Positions 42,583-46,512 of a DNA stretch of 46,512 bases are shown piece by piece. Origin of the DNA: SVTX01 sp045660325 (lineage in GTDB: Bacteria; Bacillota; Clostridia; Oscillospirales; CAG-272); the NCBI GenBank assembly GCA_045660325.1, contig JAZRDO010000011.1, forward strand, positions 1-46,512, written 5' to 3'. Each line of letters begins with the position of its first letter. Position 1 is the stretch's first letter. Below the pieces are notes generated by a model. The model had not been told where the DNA came from. It saw only the letters and a program-made list of their open reading frames with translations, and did not search any database. The position numbers were made by a program, and so were the translations under genes.

Positions 42583-45500
42583 ATGATGAAAAACATCAAG
42601 ATCTGGGCTTTGATCATTTGCGTAGTTCTTGTTTTGGCAGTCTTCGTTGGCTGTAACAACAACGGCTCCACAAATGATGAACCTACCACGGCTCCTGTAG
42701 AACAGCCTACGGAAAAGCCTACCGAGAAGCCCACAGAAAAGCCTACTGAAAAACCCACCGAGAAACCCACTGAAAAGCCTACCGAGAAGCCTACTGAGCC
42801 TTCCGAGCCCACCGAGTGCGCTCACGAGGGCGGTGTAGCAACTTGTCAGAGCAAGGCTATCTGTGAAAAGTGCGGAGAAGCTTACGGTGAGCTCAGCGCA
42901 ACAGTGCACGCACAGTCCGCTCAGTGGACAAAGACGTTGAACACTCACTACAAGACATACGGATGCTGTGGTGAAGTTGCCGTTGAAGAAGAGGCACACG
43001 AATTCATCAAGAACGTTTGTGTTGAATGCGGTTACGTAAAGGCGCACGTTGGCGGCGAAGCAACATGTACCGAGCAGGCAATTTGTGACAGATGCGGCGA
43101 GCACTACGGTGAACTTGCTCCCGAGAAGCACACAATGGGTACTGTTTGGGTAAAGACAGAAACAACTCATACATTCATTTACGAGTGCTGCGGAGCTCCT
43201 GTAGTTTCCGAAGAAGCTCACGAATGGGTTGACGGTGTATGTGCAGAGTGTGAATACACTTGTGCTCATACAGGCGGTACAGCTACATGTACTGACCTTG
43301 CAGTTTGCGTAATTTGCGAGAAGTCTTACGGTGAGCTTGCTCCTGAAAACCACACAGTTGATCTTTCTTACACAAGAACAGAAACAACTCACAAGCAGCT
43401 TTACGAATGCTGCGGTACAGTAGTTGTTGAAGAAGAAGCACACGAATGGGTAGACGGTATCTGCTCTGAATGTGGCTATGGCTGTACACACAAAGGCGGC
43501 GAAGCAACCTGTACAGCTCACGCTGTATGTGAATTGTGCGGCAAAACATACGGTGAGATCAATCCCGACAACCACACAGGCGAAAACGCTTGGACAAAGA
43601 CTGAAACTAAGCATAGCAGAGCATATGCATGCTGCGGCGCTGTAACAGTTGAAACCGAAGCTCACAAGTGGACTGACGGCGCATGCGCAGACTGTGAATA
43701 CGTTTGCCAGCACGTTGGTGGCGTAGCAACATGTACTGACAAGGCTGTTTGTGCATGGTGCGGCGAAGCATACGGCGAGCTTAATAATAAGAACCACACA
43801 GGTACACCCGAGTGGACAAAGACAGAAGCAGAGCATTCTCAGGCTTACAGCTGCTGCGGTGCAGTAACAGTTGAAGCTGATGCTCACAGCTACTTCGATG
43901 GCGAGTGCGTAATCTGCGGTTACGTATGCGTTCACACAGGCGGCGAGGCAACATGTACTGACAAGGCAGTATGTACATCCTGCGGTCAGGCTTACGGCAA
44001 CCTCGATCCCGACAACCACACAGGCGAAAACGCTTGGACAAAGGTTGAAGCAGCTCATATGAGAGAATACACATGCTGCGGTAAGGTAACAGTTCCTATG
44101 GCAGGACATAACTACACCGACGGCGTATGTGCAGACTGTGAATACGCTTGCGCTCACAAGGGCGGTGAAGCAACATGTACAAATAAGGCTGTTTGTACAG
44201 TATGCGGAACATCCTACGGCGAGCTTAACGCTGATAATCACGTAGCAAAGACTCCTGCAACATGTAAGAAGCAGGCAGTATGTAAGGATTGCGGCAACTC
44301 CTATGGCGCGCTTGATCCCGACAACCACGTAGCTGAGCCCGATTGGACAGTTACTCCCGATACACACGCTGTAGCATATATTTGCTGCGGTCTTGAAACA
44401 TCCGCGCCCGCTCCTCATAACTTCAAGGGTGGCGTTTGCGAGGATTGTAAATACGAATGTCTCCACGGCGGAGAAGCATCCGGCTGGGCACAGACAGAAA
44501 CAACACACACTGAATATTACGTTTGTGGAGCTGTAAAGTCCGCTGAGTCTGATCACGATTGGACGGACGGCGAATGCACAGTTTGTGAATACGCTTGCCA
44601 GCACAACTGGGTTGACGGCGTATGTACGATCTGTGAGCTCGCTTGTTCTCACACAGGCGGCGAGGCTACATGTACCGACAAGGCAGTATGTACTGTTTGC
44701 GGCGAATCCTACGGCGCTCTTGCTCCCGAAAACCATACAGGCACACCTGAATGGATAAATACTGAAGCTACTCACACAAAGGCATATACTTGCTGTAACG
44801 TTGTAGTAGGTGAAGAAACAAACCACACATGGAACAAGGACGTATGTACAGTATGTGAATACCAGTGTGAGCATAGCAGCTACACATCCAAGGTAACTGA
44901 AGCAAACTGTACAATGATGGGTAGCACAACTCACGAATGTGACAATTGTGATTACTACTATATCAATTCCTTCGTAGATGCTCTCGGTCATACAGGTGGC
45001 ACAGCAACATGTCAGGAACAGGCAACATGTGAAAGATGTGGAGCTAAGTACGGTGAACTCAACACAGCTAACCATGTTGTATCCGTTGATGCTGCAGCTT
45101 GGAACTCTTCTGACGTAACTTGCGATAAGTACTGCTCATGTGGAGAACTGATATTCACTCAGTTCCACTCCTGGAATGAAACGGCATGTACAACATGTGG
45201 CAGAGCAAATGACTTGATTTCTCTCCCTGATGCGGATGCAAGATATCCCATGGGATCTGCAAACATTCTCGTTAATGTTCCTAATAAGGCAAGCCTCTCC
45301 GGTTATTACGTAGCACTTTTCCAGGACGAAACAATTATAATGTTCTACTCCGCTGATTCCAGTGTAACAGGATTTGTAGCAAACGGCGGTACAGGTATTA
45401 ACATCTCTAACGCAGAGCTTGCTAAGCTTCCTGCCGGCACATACACAGTAAGACTTCTTAACCCCAGCCTCCAGACTGCTGCTAAGAAGACAATCGTTAT

Positions 45501-46014
45501 CGAAGATACAGGTGTAGTTGGCAATGCAGTTTGGACAGCTCAGGAGCTTTACAAATCTTGGCAGAACTTCGGCGGTGCAGCTCACGGCTTTGATGCACAA
45601 CTTAGTGCAGATGGTTCTTACGTAAGATTCACTTCCAATGCAACCGGTAACGCAAACGGTTACTGCCGACTCTTCTTGCTCTTCCAGGGCACACACTTCA
45701 ACACAGATATGAATTTGAGTGCTTTGAACACAGGTTACGTTGGTATCAAGTATAGAAATACATCCAGTCAGAATATAATGTATGCAGACTTTGATGGATG
45801 CTGCTGGTGTAACAAGTGGTATATCGGCTCAGGTTCCAGTGCTTGGTCTCTCACAATTCAGGAAGGTTATTGGAAGCTTCCCACATCCGGTATCTCCAAC
45901 CTTATCCTTGTATTCAATCCTGGCACAACAATCGATATTGAATCCGTTGCTATTGTAACAAGCTGGCAGTCTATTGACGGTCCTTACAATACTCACTTCG
46001 GTATCAATCACTAA
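42583..46014 (+). CDS. Large surface lipoprotein with PTEK spacer and Cys-rich repeats
   Basis: The 1143-residue protein begins with a lipoprotein signal (lipobox FVGC), an Asn/Thr spacer, then seven PTEK units and one PTEP (residues 42-73; 12-bp DNA units at 42706-42801). From residue 79 to about 880 it has nine HxGGxATC motifs plus one degenerate copy, each followed by CxxCGxxYG and a CCG segment: repeats of about 60-70 residues with 8 or so Cys. The C-terminal 260 residues lack this pattern and resemble an Ig-like region plus a jelly-roll carbohydrate-binding-like domain. GGGGG precedes the start. Function unknown; probably zinc-binding or disulfide-rich adhesion or stalk. Confidence 0.88.
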   Translation: MMKNIKIWALIICVVLVLAVFVGCNNNGSTNDEPTTAPVEQPTEKPTEKPTEKPTEKPTEKPTEKPTEKPTEPSEPTECAHEGGVATCQSKAICEKCGEAYGELSATVHAQSAQWTKTLNTHYKTYGCCGEVAVEEEAHEFIKNVCVECGYVKAHVGGEATCTEQAICDRCGEHYGELAPEKHTMGTVWVKTETTHTFIYECCGAPVVSEEAHEWVDGVCAECEYTCAHTGGTATCTDLAVCVICEKSYGELAPENHTVDLSYTRTETTHKQLYECCGTVVVEEEAHEWVDGICSECGYGCTHKGGEATCTAHAVCELCGKTYGEINPDNHTGENAWTKTETKHSRAYACCGAVTVETEAHKWTDGACADCEYVCQHVGGVATCTDKAVCAWCGEAYGELNNKNHTGTPEWTKTEAEHSQAYSCCGAVTVEADAHSYFDGECVICGYVCVHTGGEATCTDKAVCTSCGQAYGNLDPDNHTGENAWTKVEAAHMREYTCCGKVTVPMAGHNYTDGVCADCEYACAHKGGEATCTNKAVCTVCGTSYGELNADNHVAKTPATCKKQAVCKDCGNSYGALDPDNHVAEPDWTVTPDTHAVAYICCGLETSAPAPHNFKGGVCEDCKYECLHGGEASGWAQTETTHTEYYVCGAVKSAESDHDWTDGECTVCEYACQHNWVDGVCTICELACSHTGGEATCTDKAVCTVCGESYGALAPENHTGTPEWINTEATHTKAYTCCNVVVGEETNHTWNKDVCTVCEYQCEHSSYTSKVTEANCTMMGSTTHECDNCDYYYINSFVDALGHTGGTATCQEQATCERCGAKYGELNTANHVVSVDAAAWNSSDVTCDKYCSCGELIFTQFHSWNETACTTCGRANDLISLPDADARYPMGSANILVNVPNKASLSGYYVALFQDETIIMFYSADSSVTGFVANGGTGINISNAELAKLPAGTYTVRLLNPSLQTAAKKTIVIEDTGVVGNAVWTAQELYKSWQNFGGAAHGFDAQLSADGSYVRFTSNATGNANGYCRLFLLFQGTHFNTDMNLSALNTGYVGIKYRNTSSQNIMYADFDGCCWCNKWYIGSGSSAWSLTIQEGYWKLPTSGISNLILVFNPGTTIDIESVAIVTSWQSIDGPYNTHFGINH
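42706..42801 (+). repeat. 12-bp tandem repeat encoding PTEK
   Basis: Eight in-frame units of the type CCTACxGAxAAG, with silent variation, which argues for an old and selected spacer. Confidence 0.85.
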
Positions 46015-46047
46015 TTTAAACTTAATTTAAATTAAACAAATATAAAG

Positions 46048-46074
46048 CGGGAGCTTCGGCTCCCGTCTTTTTTT
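46048..46074 (+). terminator. Terminator of the Cys-rich lipoprotein gene
   Basis: CGGGAGC-TTCG-GCTCCCG (46048-46065) with a stable UUCG loop, then TCTTTTTTT. Confidence 0.92.
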
Positions 46075-46214
46075 ATTTCTCCTTGTAGAAATGACAGGGA
46101 AGAGGATTTGCGCAATCGATAAAATATATCACAAATAACACAAATTATTATTTAAAATTGTGCATAAGTACAAGATGTGTAACAATATGTTACGGCGCTT
46201 TAAATGAACAATGA

Positions 46215-46220
46215 TATAAT
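46215..46220 (+). promoter_or_regulatory. Possible -10 of the TasA-like gene
   Basis: TATAAT at 46215-46220, about 70 bp before the start; no convincing -35 upstream. The remaining 46075-46214 region is AT-rich with no other clear signal. Confidence 0.35.
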
Positions 46221-46291
46221 ATATTATGAACCATTCCGTTTAAGTACGGAAATACGCAAATCTCCCAAAATAAAAATACAAGGAGTACAGT

Positions 46292-46512
46292 ATGAAGACA
46301 CAGAAGAACAAGCTTCTGTTGAGCGCGATATCATTGTTCTTATGCTTTACAATGCTTATCGGCACAACATTCGCTTGGTTTACCGATTCGGTAACAAGTG
46401 AAGGAAACATCATTCAGACCGGTAAGCTTGAGGTCGGAATGTATTGGTCAAACACGCTCCTGTCCGCCGATTCCACCGAGTGGAATGAGGTGAACGGAGC
46501 AATATTCACGTA
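46292..46512 (+). CDS. TasA/camelysin-like exported protein, N-terminal part
   Basis: The gene runs off the right edge after 73 codons. It starts with ATG 46292, 6 nt after AAGGAG, and encodes a signal peptide ending in TTFAWFTDSV followed by TSEGNIIQTGKLEVGMYW. That AWFTD...N.i.tG.L pattern is typical of SipW-processed TasA/CalY-type proteins, which form biofilm fibres in Bacillus. The C-terminus and any sipW or further tasA genes are outside the window. Confidence 0.8.
   Translation, partial: MKTQKNKLLLSAISLFLCFTMLIGTTFAWFTDSVTSEGNIIQTGKLEVGMYWSNTLLSADSTEWNEVNGAIFT

Noticed and set aside
42550..45075. 841-residue open frame on the minus strand, opposite the Cys-rich lipoprotein
   Set aside because: It mirrors the Cys-rich repeat frame: its Cys, Val and Ser richness follows from the complementary codons. 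It has no RBS and the plus-strand frame has signal peptide, promoter and terminator.
46204..46401. 65-residue plus-strand frame before and within the TasA-like gene
   Set aside because: No RBS; overlaps the better-supported TasA-like start in another frame.

Overview
The window looks like a chromosome segment from an anaerobic, low-to-mid GC Gram-positive bacterium of class Clostridia, probably an uncultured gut lineage. Supporting signs are near-consensus TTGACA-17 bp-TATAAT promoters, strong AGGAGG ribosome binding sites, many lipoprotein signal peptides, an mcsA-mcsB-clpC cluster, a biotin-dependent sodium-pump decarboxylase operon, the TIGR03960/TIGR03936 radical-SAM pair, IreB-like and DUF1836 proteins, and a partial TasA/camelysin-like gene at the right edge. 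Genus and species cannot be decided from the sequence alone. All family assignments come from reading motifs in the translated sequence; no database search was run.

Layout. 1-2837: end of dnaK, then dnaJ and prmA (chaperone operon). 2959-5529: an orphan, very long peptide-type solute-binding lipoprotein. 5570-8587 (minus): a translationally coupled Crp-regulator/ABC-importer operon. 8810-11697: galE, galM and a YwaF-like membrane protein. 11740-15707 (minus): mcsA, a degenerate mcsB and clpC, with no ctsR. 16015-20919: a five-gene biotin-dependent decarboxylase or transcarboxylase operon. 21247-26190: rsmE, a PucR-type regulator, an S41 protease, greA and a membrane protein of unknown function. 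26298-27785: a phytoene-desaturase-like oxidoreductase. 27807-34903 (minus): rlmB, a 1044-residue degenerate P-type-ATPase-like membrane protein, two radical-SAM-related genes and a small flavodoxin-like protein. 35154-36614: a BspA-type LRR lipoprotein facing a small XRE regulator. 36762-40491 (minus): DUF1836 regulator, membrane protein, IreB-like protein, ribF and a D,D-carboxypeptidase homologue that has lost its active site. 40635-41829: an M50 protease and a 2H phosphoesterase, convergent. 41870-42385: tRNA-Leu and a field of tRNA-3'-end-derived repeats. 42583-46014: a large lipoprotein with Cys-rich repeats. 46292-end: TasA-like protein, cut by the window edge.

The most striking theme is three separate genes whose family is recognisable but whose catalytic residues are gone: McsB without its active-site Cys, a P-type ATPase without DKTGT, and a DacA/DacF-type peptidase with TSAK and NAG in place of SxxK and KTG. 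All three are intact, well-translated reading frames inside operons, so they look like retained non-catalytic or re-purposed proteins rather than decaying pseudogenes. No CRISPR array, transposase, integrase or phage gene was seen.
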